The translations under genes were made by a program, and so were the position numbers. From assembly GCF_000019665.1 (NCBI RefSeq), contig NC_010794.1:1860001-1924000 (forward strand): a stretch of DNA of 64,000 nucleotides, given 5' to 3'. Positions 26,247 to 36,201 of the stretch are shown here, piece after piece. Position 1 is the first letter of the stretch. Each line of letters starts with the position of its first letter. Origin of the DNA: Methylacidiphilum infernorum V4 (GTDB lineage Bacteria; Verrucomicrobiota; Verrucomicrobiia; Methylacidiphilales; Methylacidiphilaceae). Below the pieces are notes generated by a model. The model had not been told where the DNA came from. It ran no database searches and worked only from the letters and a program-made list of their open reading frames with translations.

Positions 26247-26750
26247 TTACAACGTCTCGTTAAGGACTTTTTGCGTTTGGGCTATCCTGAAAGTCTCCAA
26301 CTTCTTAGCCAACTCCTTGTCCCCGATCGCCAATATAGCTACAGCCAGCAGGGCGGCATTTTTAGCTCCACTTTCCCCGATGGCCAAGCAACCTACAGGT
26401 ATCCCAAAGGGCATCTGCACGATAGAAAGCAGGGAATCCATTCCCCGCAGCACCTTGCTTTCCACAGGTACTCCAAGGACGGGCAGCGGGGTATAGGAAG
26501 CCATCATTCCGGGAAGATGGGCTGCTCCCCCGGCCCCGGCAATAATGACTCGAAGTCCCCTTGCAACCGCCTTCATCCCGTATTCTCTTAAAAGCTCGGG
26601 CGTCCGGTGGGCGGAGATGATTCTTTTTTCATAATCAACGGCGAATTCATCAAGAACATCGGCACAAGCTTTCATGGTCTGCCAATCCGAACGGCTGCCC
26701 ATTACAATGCCCACAACGGGAAGTTTATCTTTTTTAGGTTCGGGATTCAT
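26247..26750 (-). CDS. purE: N5-carboxyaminoimidazole ribonucleotide mutase PurE
   Basis: PurE is a class I mutase that moves the carboxyl group made by PurK to C4 of the imidazole. The signature segments are [13 protein letters not shown] near residue 15 and SAHRTPELL with the catalytic His. [14 protein letters not shown] and GVPVESK follow. The 167 residues are full length. Its start overlaps the end of the CoaC-like gene by 17 bp. Confidence 0.95.
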   Translation of the reverse strand: MNPEPKKDKLPVVGIVMGSRSDWQTMKACADVLDEFAVDYEKRIISAHRTPELLREYGMKAVARGLRVIIAGAGGAAHLPGMMASYTPLPVLGVPVESKVLRGMDSLLSIVQMPFGIPVGCLAIGESGAKNAALLAVAILAIGDKELAKKLETFRIAQTQKVLNETL

Positions 26751-27339
26751 TTTGCAACCTCTTTCTTTGCGAGTCGCCCAAAGGAAAATGGCTGATTATT
26801 TTCGAAAAGATGCCTTCCACAGGCCACAACCTGCCTTTACCCCTATCTCCACAGGCAAGCTCTCCTTCATCGGGGCCAATAAACACTACCCCCCGTTCTT
26901 TCAATAGCTGGACATTCTTCTGCACGGCGGGATGATGCCACATGGCGACATTCATGGCAGGAGCGATCCATACCGGGCAAAGGGTAGCCAGCAAAAGGGA
27001 GGTAAGAAGATTAGGAGCAAGACCAAGGGCATACTGGGCTATGAGATCAGCCGTAGCGGGAGCAAGAAGGACAAGCCTGGCTCGGCGAGCCAGCTCTATG
27101 TGCAGGGGACTCCCATTAAGCAGCTCCGAGAACATCGCATCGGTATAGGCTTTTCTCTTGGTCACGCATTCAAAAGAAAGGGGGGTTATAAACTGGGTTG
27201 CCGCAGGCGTCAGAACGGTATCGACAAGGTATCCTTCTTTTGATAAAGCACTGGCCAGTTCCACCGCCCTAAAGGCCGCAATGGAGCCACTTACCCCAAG
27301 GAGAATCGAAAAAGAATCGTTTTCTTTTTCCCGGTTCAT
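26734..27339 (-). CDS. coaC: phosphopantothenoylcysteine decarboxylase (stand-alone CoaC)
   Basis: This HFCD flavoprotein decarboxylates phosphopantothenoylcysteine in coenzyme A synthesis. It has the FMN region [11 protein letters not shown], an active-site His80 (HIELA), the PAMN motif (127-130) and a substrate-recognition Cys163 ([10 protein letters not shown]). At 201 residues it covers only the CoaC half of the usual CoaBC fusion, so the CoaB synthetase must lie elsewhere. It is 30 bp downstream of gmk. Confidence 0.82.
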   Translation of the reverse strand: MNREKENDSFSILLGVSGSIAAFRAVELASALSKEGYLVDTVLTPAATQFITPLSFECVTKRKAYTDAMFSELLNGSPLHIELARRARLVLLAPATADLIAQYALGLAPNLLTSLLLATLCPVWIAPAMNVAMWHHPAVQKNVQLLKERGVVFIGPDEGELACGDRGKGRLWPVEGIFSKIISHFPLGDSQRKRLQNESRT

Positions 27340-27369
27340 ATCTGCTTTCCTAAAGGGGATAGGGGGATT

Positions 27370-27993
27370 TTAAGTGGGGTCTTCTACGAGCGTGAGCCTT
27401 CGGCTCAGGTAGCGCTCGGCTCGCATTATCGCCCGAAATTTCGTTAAATCCTCCTCCATTGAACCACTGAGTATGGTATATTTAAATTCGGGCCAAAGCT
27501 TCATTTCTTCCCTGGCGGTCTTAAGCCGCAGCCGAAGTTCTTCCTCGGTTTCTGTCCCCCTTTTGCGCAACCTTCTTTCCAGTTCTTCGAGGGTCGGGGG
27601 CATGATAAAGACATCAACCAGGGCATTCTTTAGCAATGGATCTTTGTTTTCTCTAATCTGCCTGGCCCCTTGAACATCGATGTCTAAAAGCACATCGGTC
27701 CCATTCTTTAATGCGGATATCACGCTACTTTTTAGAGTCCCATAATAATGCCCATGGACGCGGGCATATTCAAGAAATTCCTGGGCCGAAAGTTTTTGGA
27801 AGAATTCCTTTTCCGTTAAAAAAAAATAATCCTCCCCATGAACTTCCCCTACTCGAGGGGGCCGAGTCGTACAGGAGATGGAAAATATAAAATCAGGGGT
27901 TTTCCTTAAATTGGAGCAAAGGGTGCTTTTCCCCGCCCCCGACGGGGCCGATATCACAAACAAGATTCCTTCTCGACGAAAAAACTTTTCCAT
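27370..27993 (-). CDS. gmk: guanylate kinase
   Basis: Guanylate kinase converts GMP to GDP. It has the P-loop SAPSGAGKSTLC, the GMP-binding SCTTRPPRVGEVHGEDYFFL, and the DIDVQGARQIR segment. The 207 residues are full length. It leads the gmk-coaC-purE-purK operon. The commonly adjacent rpoZ is absent. Confidence 0.95.
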   Translation of the reverse strand: MEKFFRREGILFVISAPSGAGKSTLCSNLRKTPDFIFSISCTTRPPRVGEVHGEDYFFLTEKEFFQKLSAQEFLEYARVHGHYYGTLKSSVISALKNGTDVLLDIDVQGARQIRENKDPLLKNALVDVFIMPPTLEELERRLRKRGTETEEELRLRLKTAREEMKLWPEFKYTILSGSMEEDLTKFRAIMRAERYLSRRLTLVEDPT

Positions 27994-28077
27994 TGAAAAA
28001 AATATTCAAAATTGAAGCGGAAAATAAAGAAAATCTTTATAGGAAAACATTTTTTGCAGGAGAAAAAAGCTCGCCAG

Positions 28078-29316
28078 CTACAGGGACTCTTCTCTGCCGA
28101 CAGGGTTGTTTTCGTGCAGGGCAGAGAGCTGGCTCACATCCTTATCTCCCCTCCCTGAAAGGTTTACAGCCACAATAGCTCCCTTCGGGAGCTCCTTGCC
28201 GAGTTTTATGCAGTAAGCCAAGGCATGAGCGCTTTCCAAGGCCGGCAATATCCCTTCGGTTCTCGATAAGAGAAAAAATCCTTCCAAGGCTTCCTCGTCT
28301 GAAACCTTGGTATAAAGGGCCCTTTGCTTTTCCCTCAAAAAGGCATGTTCGGGACCCACCGCCGGATAATCCAGTCCCGCTGAAATGGAATGGGTCAAAG
28401 CGATCTGCCCATCTTCATCCTGGAGAACAAATGTCTTGGTACCGTGGAATATCCCTAGTTTGCCCGAAGCAAAACGCGCCGCATGTTCTCCAAGACTTCC
28501 TCCCTTGCCACCCGCTTCTACGCCGACGAGGCGAACTTGCGGATCGGACAGAAATCCATAGAAAAATCCTATGGCATTGCTCCCTCCCCCCACACAGGCT
28601 ATGGCCACGTCAGGGAGCTTCCCTTCTTGAGCGAGAAACTGCTCACGGCATTCTTCACCGATCACTTTTTGAAAATCTCTGACGATCATCGGGAAGGGAT
28701 GCGGTCCTAAGGCCGATCCAAGAACGTAATGGGTGGTTTTGAGGTTGGTCACCCAATCCCTCATTCCCTCGTTGATGGCTTCTTTTAAAGTTCTCTGTCC
28801 GACCTTCACAGGGCATACTCGAGCCCCCAGCATTTTCATCCGGCTCACGTTGAGAGCTTGTCTTTCCATGTCGACTTCCCCCATGTAGATCGTGCATTCC
28901 AATCCAAAGAGCGCGCAGGCCGTTGCCGTAGCCACTCCATGCTGTCCTGCTCCCGTCTCGGCCACCACCCTTTTCTTGCCCATGCGCTTGGCCAAGAGCA
29001 CCTGGCCCAGCGTATTGTTAATTTTATGGGCCCCGGTATGGAGCAGATCTTCCCTCTTGAGATAAACCTTGACATCTCCGAGTAGGGAAGAAAGCCTTTT
29101 GGCATGATAGAGTGGAGTAGGCCTTCCGGCGTAATTTTTAAGCAGCTCTTGGAGTTCTTCTTTGAACCGGGGATCTTCCTTAGCCTTTTGATACTCGGCT
29201 TCGAGCTGCAACAAAGCTTCCATGAGCGACTCTGGAGCAAACCGTCCTCCATAGGGACCGTAATATCCCAAGCTATCGGGAAGAGTTAACGAGAAAGGGA
29301 ATCGAGTTTTTTGCAT
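28078..29316 (-). CDS. trpB: tryptophan synthase beta chain
   Basis: TrpB joins indole and serine in a PLP-dependent reaction. The PLP lysine is Lys98 in HTGAHKINN, and [10 protein letters not shown] holds the phosphate-binding glycines. The open frame extends far upstream, but ATG 29316 gives the family-typical start (412 residues). This start lies inside trpF, with a 31-bp overlap. trpA is not downstream, so its usual partner is encoded elsewhere. Confidence 0.95.
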   Translation of the reverse strand: MQKTRFPFSLTLPDSLGYYGPYGGRFAPESLMEALLQLEAEYQKAKEDPRFKEELQELLKNYAGRPTPLYHAKRLSSLLGDVKVYLKREDLLHTGAHKINNTLGQVLLAKRMGKKRVVAETGAGQHGVATATACALFGLECTIYMGEVDMERQALNVSRMKMLGARVCPVKVGQRTLKEAINEGMRDWVTNLKTTHYVLGSALGPHPFPMIVRDFQKVIGEECREQFLAQEGKLPDVAIACVGGGSNAIGFFYGFLSDPQVRLVGVEAGGKGGSLGEHAARFASGKLGIFHGTKTFVLQDEDGQIALTHSISAGLDYPAVGPEHAFLREKQRALYTKVSDEEALEGFFLLSRTEGILPALESAHALAYCIKLGKELPKGAIVAVNLSGRGDKDVSQLSALHENNPVGREESL

Positions 29317-29942
29317 TTTTCGATAAAATCGATGAGTTTCTTCTTGTCTTTTTTTCCCGGGTAGGTTTCTATCCCGCTGGAAACATCCACCCCAAACGGT
29401 CCGACTTCGTAAAGGGCTTTTTGAATATTGTCCGGGTTCAGTCCACCGGCAAGGATAAAAGGATAGGAATATCGCCGGCTGAAAAGACAAGCTTCTTTCC
29501 AATCAAAGGCTTTTCCCGTCCCTCCCCATTTCTCGGAGGGAGAATCCAGTAAAAAAGCAAAAACGCATTGGCTCCACTCCTTTGCTTTTATTTCAAAAGG
29601 AGGCCTTAGAGCCTTGATAATTTTTCCTTGAGGCAAAACTTGGCCCAGCTCGGGGGATTCTTCTCCATGAAGTTGCCAAAGATCGATAGGAAGTTCCCTT
29701 TTCAAAACTTCGATCTCTTCCAGGGACGGATTGACGACCACCGCTACTTTCAGGACATTGAAGCGGCTGAGAAGATTTGAAGCCTTGGCAAGGGGAACAT
29801 AGCGTGGACTTTTAGGATAAAAAACAAATCCCAGGGCATCCGCTCCATGTTCTATAGCCAGTTGGCCATCTTCATAAGAGGTTATCCCACATATTTTAAC
29901 CCAGATCTTCGAATGGCAGCCACCTTGATCAAGGCTTTTCAT
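29286..29942 (-). CDS. trpF: phosphoribosylanthranilate isomerase
   Basis: TrpF is a TIM-barrel enzyme of tryptophan synthesis. [20 protein letters not shown] near the N-terminus is its hallmark, followed by [12 protein letters not shown] and the C-terminal GVDVSSGIE phosphate-binding turn. It is 218 residues. It overlaps trpC by 4 bp (ATGA) and trpB by 31 bp, so translation is probably coupled. Confidence 0.95.
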   Translation of the reverse strand: MKSLDQGGCHSKIWVKICGITSYEDGQLAIEHGADALGFVFYPKSPRYVPLAKASNLLSRFNVLKVAVVVNPSLEEIEVLKRELPIDLWQLHGEESPELGQVLPQGKIIKALRPPFEIKAKEWSQCVFAFLLDSPSEKWGGTGKAFDWKEACLFSRRYSYPFILAGGLNPDNIQKALYEVGPFGVDVSSGIETYPGKKDKKKLIDFIEKCKKLDSLSR

Positions 29943-30787
29943 GGATAGCCAAAAGTTCCCTTGAAAAAAGTACTTTTCCTCGTTCCCCGGGATAAAAAAG
30001 ACCTGGACAATAGATCGGCGATCGCTTTCTGGGGATTGTCTTGCTTCATGAGAAATTCTCCTACCAAGACCGCATCCGCCCCCCTTACCCTTAAGTCACA
30101 GAGGTCATCGCTTGAGCTAATGCCACTTTCGCTCACCACGATTGTCTCTTCGGGTATAAAGGGGAGAAGACCCCGGCTCACCCGGAGGTCGACCTGCAAA
30201 GTATATAAATCCCTGTTATTAATACCGATGAGCGAAGCTCCCGCTTCCAAGGCCCGATCTATTTCAGCTTCGTTATGCACCTCTACGAGTGCCTCTATGC
30301 CCAATTCCTTGCAAAAGGCATACAACTTAAAAAAGTCCCTCACCGGAAGGATCGCCACGATCAACAGCAGGGCATCGGCCCCTCCAAGAAGGCTTTCAAT
30401 CACCTGCAGTTCATGAATGATAAAATCCTTCCGAAGGATAGGAAGGGTTACCGCCTCCCTGGCTTTCTTGAGATCCTCTAGTGAACCCTTGAAAAACTTG
30501 TTTTCAGTGAGAACACTGATACAATCGGCCCCACCCTGCTGGTATTTCGATACCTGCAGCTTTAGATCTTGCGATGAGGAGATAACCCCTGCTGAAGGAG
30601 AATTCCTTTTAAATTCAGCAATCAAACCCATTTTTTTCCTGTGACGTAAAGCAGCCGCAAAAGCCCTCTTGGGTATGGAGCTATTGTAAAGGGCTTTTTC
30701 CATCTTTGCCCTCTGGGGCAGAAGCTTCTTGATTTCCTCTTTCTTTGCGGCGATAACCTCTTCCACCCAGTTCAAACTTCCTTTCAT
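29939..30787 (-). CDS. trpC: indole-3-glycerol phosphate synthase
   Basis: TrpC closes the indole ring in tryptophan synthesis. The segment LIAEFKRNSPSAGVI has the catalytic Lys, followed by ILRKDFIIHELQV, LIGINNRDLYTLQVD and the VVSESGISSSDDL phosphate-binding region. The product is 282 residues. It is the first gene of trpC-trpF-trpB. The 180-bp leader shows no clear attenuator. Confidence 0.95.
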   Translation of the reverse strand: MKGSLNWVEEVIAAKKEEIKKLLPQRAKMEKALYNSSIPKRAFAAALRHRKKMGLIAEFKRNSPSAGVISSSQDLKLQVSKYQQGGADCISVLTENKFFKGSLEDLKKAREAVTLPILRKDFIIHELQVIESLLGGADALLLIVAILPVRDFFKLYAFCKELGIEALVEVHNEAEIDRALEAGASLIGINNRDLYTLQVDLRVSRGLLPFIPEETIVVSESGISSSDDLCDLRVRGADAVLVGEFLMKQDNPQKAIADLLSRSFLSRGTRKSTFFKGTFGYP

Positions 30788-30976
30788 AGGGATTTCCTTA
30801 AAATAGCTAGTTAAGAGTTCTCTTAGGTTTCCTATTATGGGGAAAATTTTAAAGAACCGAAGAAAAATTATATTTTTTTAAACACATTTCCCTTTTTAGG
30901 AGTAAAACCTAATGACCCCCACTTCCATTCAAAACTTATTGACTTTTAAACGAAAAGCGAAAAAAAATTGGCGACG

Positions 30977-32911
30977 ATGCAGCAAGCAAGACAGCTCCTA
31001 TGGCTATTTTCCCTGCTGTTAATCTTTGGATTGAGCCCGCAAGTTTTTGCCGTCATTTCTCCCCAAGATGAGTTTCTGAACATATACCTAGCCTTGCAGG
31101 AAGCCGAGCAGATGGAAAAGAAAGGAGAAGCGGCGGGAGCCTTTCAAAAATACAGCGAATGTTGCCGGCGGCTTGAACTGTTGAAAAAAAACTTCCCGGA
31201 ATGGGAACCGGGCATCGTCAATTTCCGGATCAATTATTCCAAGGAAAAACTCAAGGTCCTTGGCCCAAAGCTGGGTAAAACACCCGAAGAAGTTCAAAAG
31301 GGGCTCAGCTCAGCCCTGAGTTCCACCCGGACCGAACCCCCCACATTGGAATCAAACCGGGATGTGATCAAAAGCCTTCTTTCCAAGCATAATAAAGGAT
31401 CAAGCTCAGAAGAAGAAGTAACCAAGTTAAAATACAGGATAAGCCAGTTGGAATCGGAGCTTGCGCAAACAAAAATGAAACTTGAAGAAGCTGTCACCGA
31501 GGCCAACATGCTGCGGAACAGGCTGGCGGCGACACAAAGAGAACTGGCGATGTTCCGCTCTTCCAATATCGAAAGCAAAATCACCGCTGTCCTCCAGGAA
31601 AACAATTCCTTGAAAGCCAAGTTGGCCCAGGCTGAAGCGAAAATCAGGACACTGCAGGCAGGCAACAGTGAAGCCGGCATAGCCGCCCTGCGTGATCAAC
31701 TTAAAGGAGTCCAGGAGCAACTGACTATTCTAGAAAGGGAAAACGAAGTTTTTAGAAATACGGCCAGCACGCTCAAGTCTCAACTGGAGATTGCCCAACA
31801 AAAACTCGCCGAGTCGGCGCGTGAATTAGCCACTGCACCGAATACCGAGTCGCTAAGAAAAGAAAACGAGATTCTCAGGGGGATTATCAATAGGCAGCTC
31901 CAGGAACAAGCGCGGAGAGATTCAGCCAAAAGACTTGTTCTTGAAGAACTGCAAAACCTAAAAATCGATTCCAAGTTCTTGCAGAAAGAACTGGAATTCT
32001 TATCCTCTCCCGTCGTCAACCTATCTCCCGAAGAAATGGCCTTGCTCAAGTCTCCCTCCCAGCCCGGGCTGGGTGAAATCCAGCAATCCAGTTTTGAAGC
32101 TCAACTGACTAAACCCCAAGAAGAACAACAGCATGCGCTGGGCCAATCCAACACCACCCCCCAGGCGGAGTCCAAGGGGGAAACAACCGCCGACCACGTT
32201 CAATCCAACCCCGCTTTACCCTCTGCGGATGCCCAGCCGGTTGCCTATCAATCCTCCCATGAAGGAAGCGCAGTCCCTGCCGATCCCAAGGCACAAACCG
32301 CGGCTTCTGCTGCAGCCGCCAACGAATCGGCTGCTTCGACCCTCCCAGCTGCCTTGCCCGATGACGTCCAGAAACTTGTTGATGAAGCTTCCACCCTCTT
32401 TTCCGGGCAGCATTACCAGGAAGCGGCTGAAAAATACCGTCAAATTTTAGAAAAATTTCCAAACAGCGTCACCGCTTGGGCCAATTTAGGGGTGATCTAC
32501 TACCAGCAAGGTCAACTGAAAGAAGCCGAAAATGCGTTAGCCCAAGCTTTAAAGCTTAATCCCAACGATGCTTTTTCTCATTCCATCTTGGGAATCGTTT
32601 ATTACCAGGAAGGACTTTTTGATAATGCCGTCACGGAGCTTACCCGGGCGATCGTGATCAACCCCAACGATCCCAAGACGAGGAATTACCTGGGGATCGC
32701 TTGTTCCAAGAAAGGATGGCAGGAAGCGGCCGAAAAAGAGTTGAGGAAAGCCCTGGAACTGGATCCTAACTATGGAGATGCCCATTTCAACCTTGCCGTT
32801 ATCTATGCCACCCAGCGTCCTCCCGCTAAAGAGCTGGCAAAAAGGCACTACCAGGATGCCCTGAGCTTGGGCATACCCAAGGACCCAGGCTTGGAAAAAT
32901 TTCTTGAATAA
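30977..32911 (+). CDS. exported coiled-coil and TPR protein
   Basis: ATG 30977 gives a good signal peptide (to about residue 25); a TTG three codons earlier is less likely. A short helical region, a long coiled coil (about 150-340), a Gln/Pro/Ala-rich linker (about 360-460) and three to four tetratricopeptide repeats (about 470-620) follow. The repeats are clear in AWANLGVIYYQQGQLKEAE and DAFSHSILGIVYYQEGLFDNA. It is probably a periplasmic scaffold in envelope assembly. No partner gene is adjacent. Confidence 0.7.
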   Translation: MQQARQLLWLFSLLLIFGLSPQVFAVISPQDEFLNIYLALQEAEQMEKKGEAAGAFQKYSECCRRLELLKKNFPEWEPGIVNFRINYSKEKLKVLGPKLGKTPEEVQKGLSSALSSTRTEPPTLESNRDVIKSLLSKHNKGSSSEEEVTKLKYRISQLESELAQTKMKLEEAVTEANMLRNRLAATQRELAMFRSSNIESKITAVLQENNSLKAKLAQAEAKIRTLQAGNSEAGIAALRDQLKGVQEQLTILERENEVFRNTASTLKSQLEIAQQKLAESARELATAPNTESLRKENEILRGIINRQLQEQARRDSAKRLVLEELQNLKIDSKFLQKELEFLSSPVVNLSPEEMALLKSPSQPGLGEIQQSSFEAQLTKPQEEQQHALGQSNTTPQAESKGETTADHVQSNPALPSADAQPVAYQSSHEGSAVPADPKAQTAASAAAANESAASTLPAALPDDVQKLVDEASTLFSGQHYQEAAEKYRQILEKFPNSVTAWANLGVIYYQQGQLKEAENALAQALKLNPNDAFSHSILGIVYYQEGLFDNAVTELTRAIVINPNDPKTRNYLGIACSKKGWQEAAEKELRKALELDPNYGDAHFNLAVIYATQRPPAKELAKRHYQDALSLGIPKDPGLEKFLE

Positions 32912-32967
32912 TTTTTTTTCTTAAAGTAGCTCCTCACCCTGCTCCATGTTTAATAAATGATAAAAGG

Positions 32968-34272
32968 ATGATCGCGTTTAACAAAAAGCCTGGTTGCCAC
33001 ACTTCACCGGAAGAAGCAGGAATACTCGAAAGGATTTCCTGGTGCGCTTTTGATTTTTCCAATTCCGCATTCAGCACGGTCGTCGTTGACCTCGTTTTCA
33101 GCCTGTATTTCATAAGGATCATCTGTGCCCATAGAACGGATGCCACTTTCCTGTTAACTTTTACGACTTTTCTCAACCAGATCCTCGTCGGTCTTCTTCT
33201 TCCCCTCGTTGGAACCCTTTCCGATGTTACGGGGAAGAGAAAAGAGATCATTCTTTTTTTCTACAGCCTATGCACCTTGAGCACCGCTTACCTGGGAACG
33301 ACTGTCGAAGGAGAGGTCTGGAAAGGATTGATCACCTACGCTATCGCCCACGTTACTTTTTCCTTTTCTGAAAGCCTGGTGGCCAGTTTCTTGCCCGAAA
33401 TCGCTCCCGAATCGATGCTGGGAAGACTGTCCGGCTGGGCTAGGTCTGCAGGAAACCTAGGGGCTTTCGTAAGCCTAATGGCCATATATCCCTTGCTTTC
33501 AGGAGGTTTCATCCAATCCAACATCGATCGCATCCGGTTATCCTTTCCCCTGGTTGCGGCTTTATACGCCGTGGTCGGTTTACCCTTTTTTCTTGTCACC
33601 CGGCAGAGAACGCCAGGATCTCAAAAAGATTTCTCCCTTGCTCTAAAAAATTTTTACCTCCGTACCGCCCTGATGATTCCTTCCATCCTGAAACAAAAGT
33701 ACGTGTTGCTGTTTTTTCTCGCTTTTTTCCTTTACGGTAGTGGAGCTACGGTAATCATGGTGGTGTTGGCCGTCTTTTCTCAAATGCAGCTTGGGGTAAG
33801 CGGAGCGGAACAGATATGGCTTTTTTTAACCCTTCAGCTCGGCAGCGCCATAGGCGCATTCATTTTCGGATTCATTGAAGACAGCTTTGGACCCAAAAGA
33901 ACACTCCAGCTGAATCTCGCCCTATGGTTTATCTGCGTAGCCCTGACCCTTTTTTTGGAGCAAAAATGGCTTTTCTTTTTGGTCAGTTTTCTTATTGGCA
34001 CGGCAAACGGCTCCTTGTACTCGGTGAGCAGGGCCTTGATGGGACTTATATCCCCTCCTGACAAAGTCGGTGAATATTTCGGCTTATGGGGATTAGTCGG
34101 CCGCTTTGCTTCGGGTATCGGTCCCTTGGTCTTCGGCCTGCTCTTTGCCGTCAACAAGTCATTTCAAACCCCTCTGTTTGCTCCCCTTGTATTTTTTGGG
34201 TGTGGTCTCTGCGTGCTCTTTTTCCTTCCCAACCAGAAACCCCAGAAAATAGAAAACAAGGAAGCCAGCTAG
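32968..34272 (+). CDS. UMF1/Atg22-like MFS transporter (first copy)
   Basis: This major facilitator of the UMF1 type has about twelve membrane segments over 434 residues. The hallmark N-terminus ISWCAFDFSNSAFSTVVVDLVFSLYF is present, with the family loop GTLSDVTGKRKE between helices 2 and 3. The substrate is unknown; relatives include vacuolar amino-acid effluxers. The next gene is a clear paralogue. Confidence 0.8.
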   Translation: MIAFNKKPGCHTSPEEAGILERISWCAFDFSNSAFSTVVVDLVFSLYFIRIICAHRTDATFLLTFTTFLNQILVGLLLPLVGTLSDVTGKRKEIILFFYSLCTLSTAYLGTTVEGEVWKGLITYAIAHVTFSFSESLVASFLPEIAPESMLGRLSGWARSAGNLGAFVSLMAIYPLLSGGFIQSNIDRIRLSFPLVAALYAVVGLPFFLVTRQRTPGSQKDFSLALKNFYLRTALMIPSILKQKYVLLFFLAFFLYGSGATVIMVVLAVFSQMQLGVSGAEQIWLFLTLQLGSAIGAFIFGFIEDSFGPKRTLQLNLALWFICVALTLFLEQKWLFFLVSFLIGTANGSLYSVSRALMGLISPPDKVGEYFGLWGLVGRFASGIGPLVFGLLFAVNKSFQTPLFAPLVFFGCGLCVLFFLPNQKPQKIENKEAS

Positions 34273-34450
34273 GGTTGCATGTTTCCAAGCTAGGTAAATT
34301 TGCTTTGGACATACCATCGGGCGGGTTGAGTCCACGAAACTAAACGGCTGAGGAACCGGCTTGCAATTACAACTTGCTTGTAAAAGAAAATAAGCGGAAT
34401 CTCAATTTTAACCCTGGTCGGTTATCGGTGCAGCAAGGCAGAGAAAGGTC

Positions 34451-35746
34451 ATGAAGGATACTCAAAAGATCACCTTGAAGGAAAACGGCACCGTCGGGCT
34501 CAAGGAAAAATTGTCCTGGGGAATTTTCGACCTGGGCAACGTCTCTTTCAGTATCGTTCTAGTGGACCTTGTTTTTAGCCTTTACTTTGTCCAGATCATT
34601 TGTGCTCGCCGAACCGATGGAACATTCCTATTGAGCTTGGCTGCCTTCTTTACGCAGATTATAGTGGCCGTATTTTTACCCTTCGTGGGAGCACTTTCGG
34701 ATGTGGTTACCAAGAGAAAATTCATCCTGGGATTTTTCTTTTCCCTCTGCATCGCGGCTACGACCTTGCTGGGAACGACCAAGGAAGGAGATGTTTGGAA
34801 AAGTCTTCTTTGTTACTCGGTAGCGAACATTTCGTTTTCTTTTACCGAGAATATCTTTTCGAGTTTCCTCCCCGAGATCATTCCCATGGCCTTCATAGGT
34901 CGATTCTCAGGATGGACAAGGGCTTTTGGCAACCTAGGGGGTTTTCTTAGCCTTCTTGGGGTCTATCCCCTGCTTGCTCCCGGCTTTACGGTAGCCAATA
35001 CGGAACTCCTTCGCCTTAGTTTCCCCATAGTTGCCGCCATTTACATGATGTGCGGTTTGCCCCTGTTTTTTAATCTTGAACTTCAAAAAAAAACCAAGAA
35101 CAGCCTCGGCTTTAGCAAAGCCCTTTTAAAAATCGTTTCCGATCTCAAGGAAACGGTCTTTTTCATGGTCCATAATAAGGCCATCCGGCTGTATTTTGCC
35201 GCTTCTCTCCTTTTTTTCTCGGCAGCCACCATCCTTATGATCATCCTAGCCGTCTATGCCCAGATGGAATACGGAATAACGGGAGCCCAACAAATCGGCA
35301 TTTTTCTCTTAATTCAAGCCGGGGGAACCCTAGGTTCATTTATATTTGGCTTTATCCAGGATCAATGGGGTTCTCGAAGAGCCCTCCAGGTTGATCTTCT
35401 ACTCTGGGTAAGCTGCGTGAGCAGCCTTGTTTTTGCCGACAACAAGCTGGCCTTTTACGGGGCTTCATTCCTGATAGGCCTAGGCAACGGTTCTCTCCCT
35501 TCCCTATCCAGGGCTGTCATGAGCCTTCTTTCCGAAGAAGAAAAAATAGGCAAATATTTCGCCCTTTGGGGTCTTTCCTGTAGGATCGCCACGGGAATCG
35601 GTCCTTTGAGCTTCGGCTGCCTCTTCATCCTCAGCCATTCTTTCAAAACCCCCATGCTCCTCCCCCTGTTCTATTTTCTAGGAAGCCTATTGCTGGTTTC
35701 TTTCCTTCCTAAAATAAGGAAAGACTCAAGGCCAAAAACCTTCTAA
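34451..35746 (+). CDS. UMF1/Atg22-like MFS transporter (second copy)
   Basis: This is a paralogue of the preceding gene along its full length (431 residues), with SWGIFDLGNVSFSIVLVDLVF at the start and GALSDVVTKRKF in the conserved loop. The 178 bp between the copies hold no gene. Tandem duplication followed by divergence suggests different substrates or expression. Confidence 0.8.
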   Translation: MKDTQKITLKENGTVGLKEKLSWGIFDLGNVSFSIVLVDLVFSLYFVQIICARRTDGTFLLSLAAFFTQIIVAVFLPFVGALSDVVTKRKFILGFFFSLCIAATTLLGTTKEGDVWKSLLCYSVANISFSFTENIFSSFLPEIIPMAFIGRFSGWTRAFGNLGGFLSLLGVYPLLAPGFTVANTELLRLSFPIVAAIYMMCGLPLFFNLELQKKTKNSLGFSKALLKIVSDLKETVFFMVHNKAIRLYFAASLLFFSAATILMIILAVYAQMEYGITGAQQIGIFLLIQAGGTLGSFIFGFIQDQWGSRRALQVDLLLWVSCVSSLVFADNKLAFYGASFLIGLGNGSLPSLSRAVMSLLSEEEKIGKYFALWGLSCRIATGIGPLSFGCLFILSHSFKTPMLLPLFYFLGSLLLVSFLPKIRKDSRPKTF

Positions 35747-35818
35747 AAATCCTTTTTTTTAACTTGTTCCTACACAAAAAGGGCTGCAAGAACCCCAAGA
35801 GCGGTTATCCCTGCTTCC

Positions 35819-36044
35819 TTCGTTCCGCGAGACTTACCCACTGCTGCTCAAACAGGGACAAAGCTGACTTCCTGCTTCACAGGGGGGATGCAGCCGACAC
35901 TTACACATCGAGCCAGGGCCTTCTTCTCCGCGCAGGCCTGACTTCCGGCGGAACTTGCCGTAGGGCCGTCTAGGGCGGCAGATACGGGCTAAAATATACA
36001 AGAAAGATCAACTCTTTAATCACCTGTTCAAAGCTCTTTTCATG
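35819..36044 (-). pseudogene. relic of a TnpB C-terminus / right end (copy A)
   Basis: The minus strand reads a degenerate TnpB tail ending PPVKQEVSFVPV with a stop at about 35848, close to the canonical VKQE ending of TnpB. It then ends in a GTAAGTCTCGCGGAACG version of the shared terminus. It aligns over about 225 bp with copy B at 41.8 kb, including non-coding sequence on the far side (AGAAAGATCAA...CTGTTCAAA). It is therefore a short element-like unit rather than a random gene fragment. Confidence 0.6.
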
Positions 36045-36048
36045 ACTT

Positions 36049-36107
36049 CCAGGGACTAGTCCTTGGAGTGACACTCCCAACCCCCTAAAGGGGGCGGGAA
36101 TTCCCGC
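36049..36107. repeat. cluster of four adjacent palindromes
   Basis: Within 59 bp there are CCAGGGACTAGTCCTTGG (36049-36066, one G-T pair), GGAGTGACACTCC (36065-36077), CCCCCTAAAGGGGG (36081-36094) and GCGGGAATTCCCGC (36094-36107). They nearly touch. Transcribed on either strand they would fold into a chain of hairpins. They lie downstream of the czcA stop and beside relic A. Confidence 0.75.
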
Positions 36108-36201
36108 GCCGGTCTTTTAAAAAGCAGCCCAAGGCTTTCTGCTCCCTCTACCCGGGCCCGGATGCAAGGGATGGCCCGGGGAAACCCGCTCATCCTCATT
36201 T

